DNA of 64,000 bases from Methylomonas rosea (GCF_024505055.1 NZ_JANIBL010000023.1:1-64000), one strand, 5' to 3'. Positions 29,180-39,634 are shown, numbered from the stretch's first letter. A program made the numbers and translations. Notes: a model not told the origin generated them from the sequence alone.

Positions 29180-31954
29180 CTAGAATCGCTCGAAATGGTT
29201 TATGTCGAATCCATCGGAATTGTCTGCGTGATTAACATGTAGTGCCGGCGGTATTGCCTTTGGCGATTTAGGCGGCATTCTCGTTGCGTTGCGGGACGGC
29301 GTTGGTTGCAAATTTTTGATTTTGAAAAAGCTCATCAGATTCTGCAATTGCGCGGCTTGGCTGGTCATTTCTTCTGCTGTTGCCGCCAATTCCTCGCTCG
29401 CAGAAGCATTTTGCTGGGTAATTTGATTCATCTGACTCATCGCGATATTAACCTGCTTAACGCCAGCCGATTGTTCCTGGGAGGCGGCGGCAATTTCTTG
29501 CACCAGATCTGAAGTTTTAGCAATGCTGGGGACGATGGCGTCCAGCAATTGACCGGCACTTTCGGCGGTTTTAACGCTGTTCTCCGCCAGCTGACCGATT
29601 TCTTGTGCTGCTACCTGACTACGTTCCGCCAATTTTCTGACCTCCGCAGCCACTACCGCAAAGCCTTTGCCGTGATCGCCCGCTCGAGCCGCTTCGATGG
29701 CGGCGTTGAGAGCCAACATATTGGTTTGGTAGGCAATGTCGTCGATAATGCCAATTCGATTGGCGATATCTTTCATTGCAGTGACGGTTTGTTTAACGGC
29801 TGCTCCGCCTTCGCTGGCTTCCTGGGTGGCTTTACCGGCCATGCCATCGGTCACTTTGGCGTTTTCCGCATTTTGGTTAATGCTTGCCGCCATTTGTTCG
29901 ATACTGGCCGTGGTTTCTTCGACGCCGGCTGCCTGTTCGCTGGATGCTTGCGATAAAGATTGCGAGGTGGCGCTGATTTGCGCTGAGGCGTTGCCTAACT
30001 GGTCGGCGGCACTGATGACTTCGGCGATGGTTTGCGAAAGTTTGACTATGGTATTGTTAACCGTATCTTTAAAGTCATTAAGCTGACCTTTGTAGTCCCC
30101 CCTGATTTTACGGGTCAAATCCCCTTGTTCGACCAATGTCAGTACTTCGACAGCCTCATTGAGAGGCAGAATGACCCCGTCCAGGGTATTGTTGAAACCT
30201 TCCACTATCTTACGAAAGTCGCCCTGATGTTTACTGGCGTCGGCGCGGGTTTGTAAGCGGCCTTCCACTGCCGCTATCGAAAGTTTGTCGGCATCGGCTA
30301 CCAAGGCCTGAACATTGCCTCTTAGCAGCATTAACCATTCATGGATCTGGTCGTCGTTTGAGGCCTTGCCCATTTCCGCCGTCATGTCGCCATTGGCTAG
30401 TTTGGTAACGTAAGCGATTAAATCCGAGAGCCAACTATGAACGCCGTTAACCGCTTGTTTCATCTTGTCGTGGTCGCCTTTACAAGCGATTTCCACGCGT
30501 TGGCGTAAATCGCCGCCCCGGATCATACGCAAAATGCGGTTGCCTTCGCCGATGGGAATCAGGATTGCATCCAGCATATCGTTGACACCACCAATAATCT
30601 CGGCGTAAGCGCCTTTAAACTGCTCGGCTTTACCCCTTTCCGAGAGCTGACCATCTCCGGAAGCGCTAGTTAAGCGGCGCAACTCTTTCTGCAGGCCTTG
30701 CAAGGTGATTGCCATATTGTTGACCGCTAATTTCATTTTTTCGTGATCGCCCCGGTAAGTTTGTTCGATCAATTCGTCGATTTTGCCGCCGGAAATCTGC
30801 GCCAGGATGCGATTGCCTTCCCCGATGGGCAGCAGAATGGCGTCCAGCATCTCATTGACGCCGCCGATGACTTCGGCGTACGCGCCTTTAAATTGCTCAG
30901 TGTTGCCGCGTTTGGATAATTGTCCTTCTCTGGAGGCTTCTTGGAGTCTTTGTAACTCTTTTTGCAGGCCCTGTACCGAGATGGCGACGTTGTTGACAGC
31001 CAGTTTCATTTTCTCGTGATCGCCTTGGTAGGTTTGTTCGATCAATTCGTCGATTTTGCCGCCGGAAATTTGCGCCAGGATACGATTGCCCTCGCCAATC
31101 GGTAGCAGAATGGCATCCAGCATTTCATTGACGCCGCCGATCACTTCCGCATAGGCGCCTTTAAACTGTTCGACTTTACCCCGCTCGTTAAGCTGTCCCT
31201 GTCTGGAAGCGATGGTGAGACGTTGCAATTCATGTTGCAGGCCTTGCAAGGTGGTGGCGACATTGTTAACGGCCTGTTTCATTTTCTCGTGATCGCCCCG
31301 GTAAGTGTCGCTGATCAATTCATCGATTTTGCCGCTAGAAATCTGCGCCAGAATGCGATTACCCTCCCCAATCGGCAGCAGAATGGCGTCCAACATTTGG
31401 TTGACCCCGTGAATGACTTCGGCGTAAGCGCCTTTGAATTGTGCCGGGTTACCCCTTTCGGTTAGTTGGCCGTCTTTTGACGCCCCGGTCAGACGCTGGA
31501 GTTCGGTTTTCAAGTTCTGCTGCACATCAACGACTTTGACCAAGCTCTTCGCCAGAGCATCGTGTTCGGAGCGAACATTGATATGAATAGTGAAATTCCC
31601 GTCGGCAATCGCCTGGGCGGCGGTTGATTGCTGGGCGATAGCCTCTATAAGCTGATTGAGGTGGTTTTTCAGTGTGTTGAAATCGCCACGGTAATGATCG
31701 CTGATTTTAGCCGGAACGGCGCCGCTGGCGATTTGTTCGATGCAATCGGCAACTGCATTGAACGGTTGGGTAACGGCATCCAGGATCTGATTAATCGCAT
31801 GACCGAATTGCATGCTGTTCTCGGCAAATCCCGCAGTGTTGACGCGTGCATCCAATTGCCCGGCGACGATGGCCTGCGCGACCCTTTCTATTTCGAGGGT
31901 GGTCTGTTTTTCCGCAGCTTGTTTATGGCTTGAAAACAAATGAGTTAACTTCAT
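29180..31954 (-). CDS. Soluble methyl-accepting chemotaxis protein with poly-HAMP-like repeats
   Basis: A 924 aa chemoreceptor with no membrane helix and no classical ligand domain. Residues ~20-150 form an initial HAMP/PAS-like region; ~152-515 contain four 91-residue repeats sharing [21 protein letters not shown] and [20 protein letters not shown]; ~515-680 hold more divergent HAMP-like units. The C-terminal signalling hairpin (~690-880) has the kinase-binding tip [33 protein letters not shown] (in parts) and the usual Gln/Glu adaptation helices. No NWETF-type tail. The ATG at 31954 is used because GAGGAG precedes it and the frame above it (to 32197) looks non-coding. No che gene is adjacent, so its partner array is encoded elsewhere. 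Confidence 0.88.
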   Translation of the reverse strand: MKLTHLFSSHKQAAEKQTTLEIERVAQAIVAGQLDARVNTAGFAENSMQFGHAINQILDAVTQPFNAVADCIEQIASGAVPAKISDHYRGDFNTLKNHLNQLIEAIAQQSTAAQAIADGNFTIHINVRSEHDALAKSLVKVVDVQQNLKTELQRLTGASKDGQLTERGNPAQFKGAYAEVIHGVNQMLDAILLPIGEGNRILAQISSGKIDELISDTYRGDHEKMKQAVNNVATTLQGLQHELQRLTIASRQGQLNERGKVEQFKGAYAEVIGGVNEMLDAILLPIGEGNRILAQISGGKIDELIEQTYQGDHEKMKLAVNNVAISVQGLQKELQRLQEASREGQLSKRGNTEQFKGAYAEVIGGVNEMLDAILLPIGEGNRILAQISGGKIDELIEQTYRGDHEKMKLAVNNMAITLQGLQKELRRLTSASGDGQLSERGKAEQFKGAYAEIIGGVNDMLDAILIPIGEGNRILRMIRGGDLRQRVEIACKGDHDKMKQAVNGVHSWLSDLIAYVTKLANGDMTAEMGKASNDDQIHEWLMLLRGNVQALVADADKLSIAAVEGRLQTRADASKHQGDFRKIVEGFNNTLDGVILPLNEAVEVLTLVEQGDLTRKIRGDYKGQLNDFKDTVNNTIVKLSQTIAEVISAADQLGNASAQISATSQSLSQASSEQAAGVEETTASIEQMAASINQNAENAKVTDGMAGKATQEASEGGAAVKQTVTAMKDIANRIGIIDDIAYQTNMLALNAAIEAARAGDHGKGFAVVAAEVRKLAERSQVAAQEIGQLAENSVKTAESAGQLLDAIVPSIAKTSDLVQEIAAASQEQSAGVKQVNIAMSQMNQITQQNASASEELAATAEEMTSQAAQLQNLMSFFKIKNLQPTPSRNATRMPPKSPKAIPPALHVNHADNSDGFDINHFERF
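30410..31501 (-). repeat. Four tandem 273-bp repeats in the chemoreceptor gene
   Basis: The same reading-frame landmark (the codons for QFKG) recurs at 30618, 30891, 31164 and 31437, an exact 273-base period. Units 2 and 3 are nearly identical at protein level ([17 protein letters not shown]); unit 4 diverges in its second half. This points to recent duplication or gene conversion. Confidence 0.85.
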
Positions 31955-32592
31955 AAATCGATCTCCTCGGTTGGTTTTGTTCAGATTTAAAAACATGGTT
32001 GCAAGACGCCGAATTACTCCTCTTGCTAGATGTAACGCACTTTCAAAAGCAAATTGGATCTGACTTGTTGTTTGGTCTCCGGATATAAGGGGAAGAGCGA
32101 AGGCTATTTGGAAACCGCTGCGCTGCGATCTCGATTCAATGCCAAAACCAGAATTGAACATGAGCGTAAAAATTACTTTGCTGCCAGTTGAATCCAAAAG
32201 CCGTCTTTCGGGTATATAAGCCTATCGCTCCAGTTAGGTTGACTGATGCGTGAGTCTCTTAGTAGCGAAATAAATTTACCTTGATGGAGCTGGTCCGACG
32301 ATCAGTATAGACGGGAATAGCTTATATGCAGCGACTAAACAACTGTGTTAGCAATGTGGCTGCGCGACGTAGTTTCGATCCTGACTATGCTTTTAAATAT
32401 CCGCGGCGCACTAGAGGCTGACATGCTTGGCGGATGCTTCCGCAAATGAAGGATTGGATACCGAGTCGTCGTTTTATCTGCGCGCTTAAACGATTTCGAT
32501 GTGGCTGTTAAAGGTAGCTTACGGGCGAAATTGGCCGGTTAATGGTTTAAGATTGCATTGGTTTAACCCAATAATTTGCGAGAACGGATGTA
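31955..32592. other. Intergenic region between the chemoreceptor and waaA
   Basis: 638 bases upstream of two divergent genes. The minus-strand chemoreceptor frame stays open to 32197 but lacks a ribosome site and does not look like protein. A 32-codon plus-strand frame at 32326 has no support. I see no RNA gene or clear promoter. Confidence 0.5.
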
Positions 32593-33852
32593 ATGCGTAA
32601 CCTATACACGCTGCTTTATGGATTGTTGTTGCCTGCTGTTTTATTGCGATTGTATTGGCGGGGCTTCAAGGCGCCGCAATACCGCCAACGCTGGTTAGAG
32701 CGCTTGGGCTTTTACCAAAGGCCGTCCAGGCAGGGCGTAATCTGGATACATGCTGTTTCAGTGGGGGAGGCGGAAGCGGCTTTCCCGTTAATCGCACATT
32801 TGCGCCACTGCCATCCGCAGTTGTCGGTACTCGTTACCACCACCACGCCAACCGGTTCTGCCAGGGTGCAGGCGGCATTGGCCGGTCAAGTAGAGCATGT
32901 CTATCTACCGTATGATCTGCCGTTTGTGATTGAGCGTTTTTTGAAATGTTTTCGGCCCCGGCTGGCAGTCATGATGGAAAAGGAAATCTGGCCCAATTTG
33001 TTTGTTGCCTGCGCAACGCGGAATATCCCGTTGTTTATCGTCAATGCCAGATTGTCGGCGCGTTCCGCGCGGTCTTATCGGAAAATTCCCGGACTGGTAA
33101 AGCCGGCGTTGGCTTGCGTCACCACTGTTGCTGTGCAAACAGAGGAGGAACGCTTACGATTTATCGAAATCGGCGCCGCTCCTCAGCAAGTTCAGGTGTT
33201 GGGGAATATTAAGTTCGATGTGACGATAGACGCCGCCGTCATCGCGGAGGGGCGAGCGCTCAAGCAGCAGCTATTCGCAAAACGCTGGGTCTGGATTGTC
33301 GCCAGCACTCATCAGGGCGAAGAAGAGACGTTTCTAGCGCTTTACCCGGTTCTTAAAGTAACGATACCCGAGTTGCTGTTATTAATTGTGCCGCGTCATC
33401 CGGAGCGCTTTCAAGCGGTTAAAAAGCTCTGCGAACAGCAGGGTTTGGCGGCGATTATGCGAAGCGAGCGAAGGCAGAAGCATGAGCAAACCGATGTTTA
33501 TATCGCCGACAGCATGGGCGAGCTGAAAATGTTATATGCCGCCGCCGATCTGGCTTTTGTCGGCGGTAGTCTGGTGCCGGTAGGTGGACACAACGTGCTG
33601 GAACCGGCCGTCATTGGCGTACCGGTGTTATTTGGCCCGGAAATGTTTAATTTTCAGGAAATTGCCGAGCGGATTTTAGCCGTGGAAGGGGCGGTGCAGT
33701 GTCGAGATCGCAAAGCCATAATGGATGCCGTGTTGCGCCTCTATCGAGACATAGCGTTTAGAAACAGATTGATCGATAACGGCAGGTTGTTTGTAGAAAA
33801 TAACCAGGGCGCTACAAAACGGGTGGCGGGTTTGTTGGCGGAGTACCTGTAA
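32593..33852 (+). CDS. waaA: Kdo transferase (3-deoxy-D-manno-octulosonic acid transferase)
   Basis: WaaA adds Kdo to lipid IVA at the inner membrane in LPS synthesis. The 419 aa GT-B protein has the N-terminal membrane anchor (LYTLLYGLLLPAVLLRLYWRG) and family motifs: IWIHAVSVGEAEAAFPL (~50-66), TTTTPTGSARV (~86-96), MMEKEIWPNL (~122-131), VASTHQGEEE (~236-245) and VGGSLVPVGGHNVLEPA (~322-338). Stands alone upstream of argG. Confidence 0.95.
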   Translation: MRNLYTLLYGLLLPAVLLRLYWRGFKAPQYRQRWLERLGFYQRPSRQGVIWIHAVSVGEAEAAFPLIAHLRHCHPQLSVLVTTTTPTGSARVQAALAGQVEHVYLPYDLPFVIERFLKCFRPRLAVMMEKEIWPNLFVACATRNIPLFIVNARLSARSARSYRKIPGLVKPALACVTTVAVQTEEERLRFIEIGAAPQQVQVLGNIKFDVTIDAAVIAEGRALKQQLFAKRWVWIVASTHQGEEETFLALYPVLKVTIPELLLLIVPRHPERFQAVKKLCEQQGLAAIMRSERRQKHEQTDVYIADSMGELKMLYAAADLAFVGGSLVPVGGHNVLEPAVIGVPVLFGPEMFNFQEIAERILAVEGAVQCRDRKAIMDAVLRLYRDIAFRNRLIDNGRLFVENNQGATKRVAGLLAEYL

Positions 33853-33949
33853 GTTTTACGCTTGGGTTAGGGTGGTTAGCGGGCAATTCGTTGAGGTTTT
33901 CCGTTATAATTCGCCAGTTTTTTAATTTGTAAAAGGTGTGAAGCGCATT

Positions 33950-35161
33950 ATGTCGGATATTAAAAAAGTGGTGTTGGCCTATTCCGGTGGTTTGGATACC
34001 TCGGTTATTTTGAAGTGGCTACAAGATGTGTACGACTGTGAAGTGGTGACATTTACCGCCGACATCGGTCAGGGCGAGGAGTTGGATCCGGCTCGCGCCA
34101 AAGCCACGGCGGCCGGCATCAAGGAAATTTATATCGACGATTTACGCGAAGAATTTGCTCGCGATTTCGTATTTCCGATGTTCCGCGCCAATACCATTTA
34201 CGAAGGCGAATATTTGCTGGGTACCTCGATTGCCCGCCCTTTGATTGCTAAACGCTTGATCGAAATCGCTAACGAAACCGGCGCCGATGCGATCTCCCAT
34301 GGCGCCACTGGCAAAGGCAACGACCAGGTGCGTTTCGAACTGGGCGCTTACGCCTTGCGCCCGGACATCAAAGTGATTGCGCCATGGCGGGAATGGGATT
34401 TGAATTCGCGGCAAAAACTGCTGGATTACGCCGAGCAACACGGCATTTCAGTGGAAATGAAAAAAGGTAAAACCTCACCGTATTCCATGGATGCTAACTC
34501 GCTGCATATTTCTTACGAAGGCCGTATCTTGGAAAATCCATGGACGGAACCGGAAGAAGATATGTGGCGCTGGACCGTATCACCGGAAAATGCGCCTGAT
34601 CAAGCGACCTACGTTGAGCTTACCTATCAGAATGGCGATATCGTCGCTATCGACGATGTGCCGCACACACCGCATCAAGTGATGGAAAAATTGAACAAAA
34701 TCGCCGGCGCCAACGGTGTCGGGCGTTTGGATATTGTCGAGAACCGTTATGTCGGCATGAAGTCCAGAGGCTGTTATGAAACGCCGGCCGGCACCGTGAT
34801 GTTGAGAGCGCACAGGGCCATCGAATCGTTGACCCTGGACCGCGAAGTGGCGCATTTAAAAGACGAATTGATGCCGCGTTATGCGTCCTTGATTTATAAC
34901 GGTTACTGGTGGAGCCCGGAGCGGGCGTTGTTGCAAACCATGATCGATGCCTCGCAGGTCAATGTTAACGGCAAGGTCAGGGTAAAATTGTATAAAGGCA
35001 ATGTGGTCGTGGTCGGTCGGGCCTCGGAAACCAATAGTCTGTTCGATGAAAATATCGCGACTTTTGAAGAAGATGGCGGCGCTTACAACCAAAAAGACGC
35101 TGAAGGCTTTATCAAATTGAACGCCCTGAGAATGCGGATTGCCGCAAAGAAAGGCCGTTGA
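33950..35161 (+). CDS. argG: Argininosuccinate synthase
   Basis: ArgG condenses citrulline with aspartate using ATP. The 403 aa protein starts [21 protein letters not shown], with the pyrophosphatase loop SGGLDTS, and has [12 protein letters not shown] (~118-129) and [20 protein letters not shown] (in parts). The ATG at 33950 gives the family N-terminus; a GTG at 33938 lies too close to its AAGG. A TATAAT at 33904-33909 may be its -10 element. Confidence 0.97.
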   Translation: MSDIKKVVLAYSGGLDTSVILKWLQDVYDCEVVTFTADIGQGEELDPARAKATAAGIKEIYIDDLREEFARDFVFPMFRANTIYEGEYLLGTSIARPLIAKRLIEIANETGADAISHGATGKGNDQVRFELGAYALRPDIKVIAPWREWDLNSRQKLLDYAEQHGISVEMKKGKTSPYSMDANSLHISYEGRILENPWTEPEEDMWRWTVSPENAPDQATYVELTYQNGDIVAIDDVPHTPHQVMEKLNKIAGANGVGRLDIVENRYVGMKSRGCYETPAGTVMLRAHRAIESLTLDREVAHLKDELMPRYASLIYNGYWWSPERALLQTMIDASQVNVNGKVRVKLYKGNVVVVGRASETNSLFDENIATFEEDGGAYNQKDAEGFIKLNALRMRIAAKKGR

Positions 35162-35179
35162 TTGCGGTTTGTATAAAAC

Positions 35180-35207
35180 AGGACATTTTTGATTTAGCTT
35201 GTATAAT
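35180..35207 (+). promoter_or_regulatory. Possible sigma70 promoter before the two-TM protein gene
   Basis: AGGACA (35180-35185), 16-base spacer, TATAAT (35202-35207). The -35 is moderate, the -10 perfect. The leader would be about 90 bases. Confidence 0.4.
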
Positions 35208-35305
35208 GCGCCGATGTATTTCCGTTGGGCATGGGGTGCCGTATAGGCGCCGCGTGCTCACGGTGATATCTATAGAGCTTCCCGATTAGCAACACTAAAA
35301 GAATA

Positions 35306-35920
35306 ATGAGCGATATGCCTGAGATTAATCTGGATGATGTCAATACCGATAAGCATGAGATAGTCTATCTGCGCGCCCATCAGCATCAGGCGCTGATGAA
35401 GGCCAATCGCTTTTTGTTAATGCTGGTTCTGGCCTTGATGGCTGCGGTTTTTTTGTTAGGTTTTGTATTACTGCCTAAACAAAATCTGTTGACCGAAATA
35501 CAAAAGCATCAGGCCATCTCGACGGCTTACGCTACGCAGAATCCGGCGCTATCCGCCGAAATCAGCGCCTTGAAAGGCCAGTTGTTCGGCTTGTTAAGCG
35601 GTTCCATCGACAGCAAATTAAGAGCGCTGGAAGAGAATATCAAAAAGGGTAGCGTCGCCGATTCGCTGGAGACCATTCAGGATTTGAAAGGCGATGTGAA
35701 GATACTGACGACTTATTCTGTCGATTCGCCGGCCAAGGTCGAAGGCGCGGCTGTCAATCAGGTTCTGATCAAAGAACTGAATGACATCAAGGATTTGGTC
35801 TATTTGACCTTTGTGTCTTGTGGGCTAATGATAGCGGCGATTGCCGGAGTTTGGCTGCGCAACCGTTACCGGTTAACCCATCAACGTAGCCAACAGGCGT
35901 ATCTCAGTAAACAAGATTAA
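35306..35920 (+). CDS. Two-transmembrane protein of unknown function
   Basis: A 204 aa protein I do not recognise. Residues ~36-57 (FLLMLVLALMAAVFLLGFVLL) and ~166-184 (LTFVSCGLMIAAIAGVWL) are membrane helices; the ~108 residues between are helical and charged (ALEENIKKGSVADSLETIQDLKG in parts), likely a coiled coil outside the cytoplasm if both ends are cytosolic. The N-terminus is acidic (EINLDDVNTDKHE). A single-gene unit: a -10 element upstream, a strong terminator downstream. The start could also be the ATG at 35315. Confidence 0.75.
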   Translation: MSDMPEINLDDVNTDKHEIVYLRAHQHQALMKANRFLLMLVLALMAAVFLLGFVLLPKQNLLTEIQKHQAISTAYATQNPALSAEISALKGQLFGLLSGSIDSKLRALEENIKKGSVADSLETIQDLKGDVKILTTYSVDSPAKVEGAAVNQVLIKELNDIKDLVYLTFVSCGLMIAAIAGVWLRNRYRLTHQRSQQAYLSKQD

Positions 35921-35941
35921 TCGGCGTATTCTTTATGACAT

Positions 35942-35976
35942 AAAAAAGCCGCTATCCGAAAGGGTAGCGGCTTTTT
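35942..35976. terminator. Bidirectional terminator
   Basis: AAAAAGCCGCTATCC and GGGTAGCGGCTTTTT form a long stem with a GAAA loop, flanked by A and T runs. It separates the two-TM protein gene (plus) from the cytochrome gene (minus) and can serve both. Confidence 0.9.
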
Positions 35977-35996
35977 CTTTGCCCGGGAGGCTACGA

Positions 35997-36332
35997 TTAT
36001 TTTTTCAGATATTCGTAAACTGCATCGATAGCTTGGTCTTCGGTGTAACCTGCTTTTTTCACAGGACCGACTTCCATGATAGCTGCAACAGCTTTAGGCA
36101 TACCGTTTTTGCCTTCTTTCAACACTTTGGCGAACTGGTCTTTAGGCAGTTTGCCGGCGCTGATCAAAGCCGATAATTGTGGGTTGGAAGCGATGTCATG
36201 GCAAGCGCCGCAGCCACGACCGAAAGCACGCTCATAAATTTTCGCGCCGATTTCTTCCGCTTCGTTAGCTGCAACTTGTCCGCTGATAGCGATCAAAGCT
36301 GCGCCTACTAATAAACCGAATGATTTTTTCAT
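35997..36332 (-). CDS. Small periplasmic c-type cytochrome
   Basis: An electron-carrier type protein of 111 aa. A signal peptide (MKKSFGLLVGAALIAISGQVAA) precedes a single haem-binding CGACH (Cys41, Cys44, His45). Met78 in KNGMPKAV is a plausible sixth ligand. The mature chain is about 88 aa, class I cytochrome c size. No oxidase or dehydrogenase gene is adjacent, so its partner is unknown; methanotrophs have several such carriers. Confidence 0.87.
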   Translation of the reverse strand: MKKSFGLLVGAALIAISGQVAANEAEEIGAKIYERAFGRGCGACHDIASNPQLSALISAGKLPKDQFAKVLKEGKNGMPKAVAAIMEVGPVKKAGYTEDQAIDAVYEYLKK

Positions 36333-36539
36333 ATGATTCTCTCGTTGTGTTTAAAAAAAGAACTGCATATTGTTATTTGCATAGGCAGTTCATTGGGAAA
36401 TTAAGCGGGTAAAGGATAGGGAACTTTAGCGAAAAATTCAATCGATTTTCTCTGTGGTTCGCGCCGTTACCGAGTTTGCGGGCTGATTTTTCCAGCTAAA
36501 ACTTAACATCGTCTGAAATAGGGAAAAATTCATATACGC

Positions 36540-37931
36540 TTAGTTTTGATTGGGTTGAAACCATTCCAGTTGTTTGCGCAGGCGTACTACCGTGCCGACT
36601 ATGATCAGGGTAGGTGGTTTTATGTCTGCGTTTTCGACGCGTTTAGGCATATCGCCCAGGGTGCCGGTTATAACCCGTTGATGACGTGTGGTGCCTTGCT
36701 GGATCAGTGCAATCGGTTGATCGACGGGGCAGCCGTGTTCGATCAACGATTGGCAGATAGTCTCCAATCCAACCAGACCCATATAAATCACGATGGTCTG
36801 ATTGGGCGAGGCCAGCTGGCTCCAGTTCAAATTGATATTGCCGTCTTTCAAATGCCCGGTCACAAAGGTGCAGGATTGCGCATGATCGCGATGCGTCAGC
36901 GGTATGCCGGCATAGCTGGCACAACCGGCCGCGGCGGTAATGCCGGGCACCACCTGAAATTGAATGCCTTGTTGCATCAGGGTTTCGATTTCCTCGCCAC
37001 CCCGGCCGAAAATAAACGGATCGCCGCCTTTCAGGCGCGCGACGCGTTTGCCTGATAAGGCCAGTTTCGCCAGCAGCTCGTTGATCGATTCTTGCGGCAG
37101 GCTGTGATTGCTGCGTTGTTTGCCGACGTAGATTTTCTCCGCGTCGCGGCGCGCCATCTCCAATATCTCCTGAGAAACCAGCCGGTCATAGACAATTACA
37201 TCCGCTTGCTGCATTAAGCGCAGAGCTCGGAAAGTCAGCAAATCCGGATCGCCGGGGCCGGCGCCGATCAAATAAACCTCGCCGCGATTTTGCGTCTGCT
37301 CCGCCGCCTCTAGTTTGGCTTGTAATTCTGTTGCAGCTTGCTCGCGGCGACCGGAAAACACCAATTCGGCGATATGTCCCTGCAATGCGTCTTCCCAGAA
37401 TACCCGGCGGCGGCTGGGGTCTTTTAGCCGTTCCTTAACCAATGACCGAAAATCCTCGGCAAACTGCGCTAGCAGGCCGAACGCGCCGGGAATGGCGCTT
37501 TCCACCTTGGAGCGCAGCAAACGCGCCAGTACCGGTGAGACGCCGCCTGAAGACACGGCTACGATTAATGGCGAGCGATCCACGATCGCCGGAAAGATAA
37601 AACTGCACAAATCGGGATTGTCGACCACGTTTACCGGAATATTCTGAGCCGTGGCGGCCTGAGCGACCGATTCGTTGACCGTTCGGTCATTGGTGGCGGA
37701 TATGACCACGCGCATGCCTTTCACATCATCCGCGGCAAAGGCTTTTACTTGGATAAGCACTCGATTGTTTCTGCTCATCTCCGCGACGCTGGCGCCAATT
37801 TCCAGTGCCACCACCGTAATCCGTGCCCCGGTTTTGGCCAACAGCTCGATTTTACGCGAGGCGATTTCGCCGGCGCCCACAACCAGACATGGCTGGTCTT
37901 TTAGTTTTAAGAAAAGCGGGAAGTAATCCAT
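36540..37931 (-). CDS. cysG: Siroheme synthase (trifunctional CysG)
   Basis: CysG makes siroheme from uroporphyrinogen III, for sulfite and nitrite reductases. The 463 aa protein holds both parts: N-terminal precorrin-2 dehydrogenase/ferrochelatase (~1-205; LVVGAGEIASRKIELL, DNPDLCSFIFPAIVDRSPL) and C-terminal SAM-dependent uroporphyrinogen methyltransferase (~215-455; VYLIGAGPGDPDLLTFRAL, KGGDPFIFGRGGEE, VPGITAAAGCASYAGIPLTHRD in parts). Divergent from the TusA-like gene, 74 bases apart. Confidence 0.95.
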   Translation of the reverse strand: MDYFPLFLKLKDQPCLVVGAGEIASRKIELLAKTGARITVVALEIGASVAEMSRNNRVLIQVKAFAADDVKGMRVVISATNDRTVNESVAQAATAQNIPVNVVDNPDLCSFIFPAIVDRSPLIVAVSSGGVSPVLARLLRSKVESAIPGAFGLLAQFAEDFRSLVKERLKDPSRRRVFWEDALQGHIAELVFSGRREQAATELQAKLEAAEQTQNRGEVYLIGAGPGDPDLLTFRALRLMQQADVIVYDRLVSQEILEMARRDAEKIYVGKQRSNHSLPQESINELLAKLALSGKRVARLKGGDPFIFGRGGEEIETLMQQGIQFQVVPGITAAAGCASYAGIPLTHRDHAQSCTFVTGHLKDGNINLNWSQLASPNQTIVIYMGLVGLETICQSLIEHGCPVDQPIALIQQGTTRHQRVITGTLGDMPKRVENADIKPPTLIIVGTVVRLRKQLEWFQPNQN

Positions 37932-38005
37932 GGTGCTTGATTTTCGTGGTCTGGGGTTGGTGTTATTATAAGTGTTGTCTAAAGAACAGTTGAGTGAGCA
38001 CTACT

Positions 38006-38236
38006 ATGATCGAGTTTGATTTGGAAGTCGATGCCAGCGGATTGCAATGTCCGTTACCGTTGCTGCGTTTGAAGAAGGCGATTATGGAAGTGGAAAGCGG
38101 CAGGGTAGTCAAAGTGATTGCTACCGATCCGGCGGCCCATTTGGATTTCGGCGTCTATATCGATCAGGCCGGACATATCCCGCTGAAGATATTCAAGGAA
38201 GCCGACAAACAAGTTTTCTTTATACAGAAAAAATAG
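38006..38236 (+). CDS. TusA-like sulfur-carrier protein
   Basis: A 76 aa TusA/SirA-family protein with the sulfur-binding CPLPLLRLKK motif (catalytic Cys near residue 14, in LQCPLP). The family relays persulfide sulfur, in tRNA thiolation for TusA itself, or in sulfur oxidation and molybdenum cofactor work for paralogues. The ATG at 38006 has GAGTGAG upstream; a GTG at 37994 would add four residues. Next to cysG, so a sulfur-metabolism role is possible; which paralogue cannot be told. Confidence 0.82.
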   Translation: MIEFDLEVDASGLQCPLPLLRLKKAIMEVESGRVVKVIATDPAAHLDFGVYIDQAGHIPLKIFKEADKQVFFIQKK

Positions 38237-38296
38237 AAGCGATTCAATATTATAAAGGTTAAAAATCCTGTCCTGGTCGAACCTTGCTCTCCGAAT

Positions 38297-38953
38297 CTAT
38301 TTCCTCAAGCTGATAATCGGCCAGTTTGCTTGCCTAGCAACTTCCCGTAGCTTTTCGTCGGGATCGACTGCGACAGGTTGATCGACCAAATTCAGTAGTG
38401 GCAAATCGTTATGCGAATCGCTGTAGAAGCAACTGCCGGCGAGAGTTTCCGTAGAATTGGCCAGCCAGTCGTTTAGCTGCGCTACTTTTCCTTGCTGGAA
38501 GCAGGGTGTACCGTTGAATTTACCGGTGTAGCGGCCATCAAGGAATTCGGGTGTAGTAGCCAGCAGGTTGTCGATACCGTAAAGTTTTACAATAGGCTCG
38601 GTGACGAAGCGATTGGTGGCGGTAATCACCAGCAGGGTATCGCCGGCTGAACGATGCTTTTCCACCAAAGCCTGCGCGGCGTCCAGCATGATGGGCTTGA
38701 TCAGCGTTTCGACGAATTCGGCGCGCCAGCTATACAGTTGCTCGGCGTCGTGTTGGGCCAGTGGCGCCAGCGAGAAATGCAAAAACTCGACGATATCCAG
38801 CGTGCCGTGTTTGTAATCCTCGTAAAATTTTTTATTGGCCTGTTCATACTGGTCTTTGTCGACGATGCTGCGGTCGACTAAAAATTGGCCCCATAAAAAA
38901 TCGCTGTCATCGGCGATCAGCGTGTTATCCAGATCAAAAATCGCTAAGCTCAC
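38297..38953 (-). CDS. HAD-IB family phosphatase
   Basis: A SerB-related HAD hydrolase of 218 aa. Motif I is FDLDNTLIADD (nucleophile Asp at ~7), motif II VITATN (~115), motif III/IV YSDSHNDLPLL (~175-185). The HAD-IB set includes phosphoserine and histidinol-phosphate phosphatases and lipid-phosphate phosphatases; substrate not determined. Divergent from rppH, a neighbourhood I recall from pseudomonads. Confidence 0.83.
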   Translation of the reverse strand: MSLAIFDLDNTLIADDSDFLWGQFLVDRSIVDKDQYEQANKKFYEDYKHGTLDIVEFLHFSLAPLAQHDAEQLYSWRAEFVETLIKPIMLDAAQALVEKHRSAGDTLLVITATNRFVTEPIVKLYGIDNLLATTPEFLDGRYTGKFNGTPCFQQGKVAQLNDWLANSTETLAGSCFYSDSHNDLPLLNLVDQPVAVDPDEKLREVARQANWPIISLRK

Positions 38954-39106
38954 GGCAAATCCGTCGTCATAAAGAAAAAAGTAGCGGCCTGTGGCGTCCG
39001 CCGGTTATTTGTGGAACAATTGCGCCATTCATTTTAATGGCCGTGCCGTTGTTAATTTTAACATCCAGGCATTAGCAACAGGGCGGCAAATAATACAGGT
39101 TTTTAC

Positions 39107-39634
39107 ATGATAGACTCGAAAGGATACCGGCCTAATGTCGGCATTATCCTTTGCAATGACGAGGGTCGTGTGTTCTGGGCAAAGCGCAAGGGCGCAAATT
39201 CGTGGCAGTTTCCGCAAGGCGGAATTGACGGCGACGAGGATCCGGAAACCGCGATGTATCGGGAGTTGTGGGAGGAAACCGGCTTGCGCGCGGAACACGT
39301 GCAATTGCTGGGTCGCACCCGCTATTGGTTGCGTTACAAATTGCCGGATCGGTATATTCGCAAAAACTCCACGCCCTTGTGCATCGGTCAGAAACAAATC
39401 TGGTTTATTCTGCGCCTGACCACCGACGAATCGATGGTGCGTTTCGATTGCGGTCACAAGCAGGAATTCGATAACTGGAAGTGGGTAGAATACTGGTATC
39501 CGCTGAAAGACGTGGTCTACTTCAAACGCCGGGTTTACCGCAAAGCGATGGACGAGTTGGGGGCTTTGCTGATTGCCAATGATGTGGGAGTCAATGCCGA
39601 CAGTTACTTATCCGGAAGACTAGCGCTCGGTTAG
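39107..39634 (+). CDS. rppH: RNA pyrophosphohydrolase (Nudix)
   Basis: RppH removes pyrophosphate from 5' triphosphate ends of mRNA and so triggers decay. The 175 aa protein begins [17 protein letters not shown], has the Nudix box [23 protein letters not shown] (in parts; residues ~39-61), and WQFPQGG just before, all typical of RppH. The stop overlaps the convergent cpdA stop by four bases. Confidence 0.95.
   Translation: MIDSKGYRPNVGIILCNDEGRVFWAKRKGANSWQFPQGGIDGDEDPETAMYRELWEETGLRAEHVQLLGRTRYWLRYKLPDRYIRKNSTPLCIGQKQIWFILRLTTDESMVRFDCGHKQEFDNWKWVEYWYPLKDVVYFKRRVYRKAMDELGALLIANDVGVNADSYLSGRLALG

Noticed and set aside
31955-32197. 81-codon upstream extension of the chemoreceptor
   Set aside because: Open but with no ribosome site; the MKLTHLF start has GAGGAG before it and begins the recognisable protein.
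32326-32424. 32-codon plus-strand frame in the gap before waaA
   Set aside because: Too short, no ribosome site, no homology I can name.
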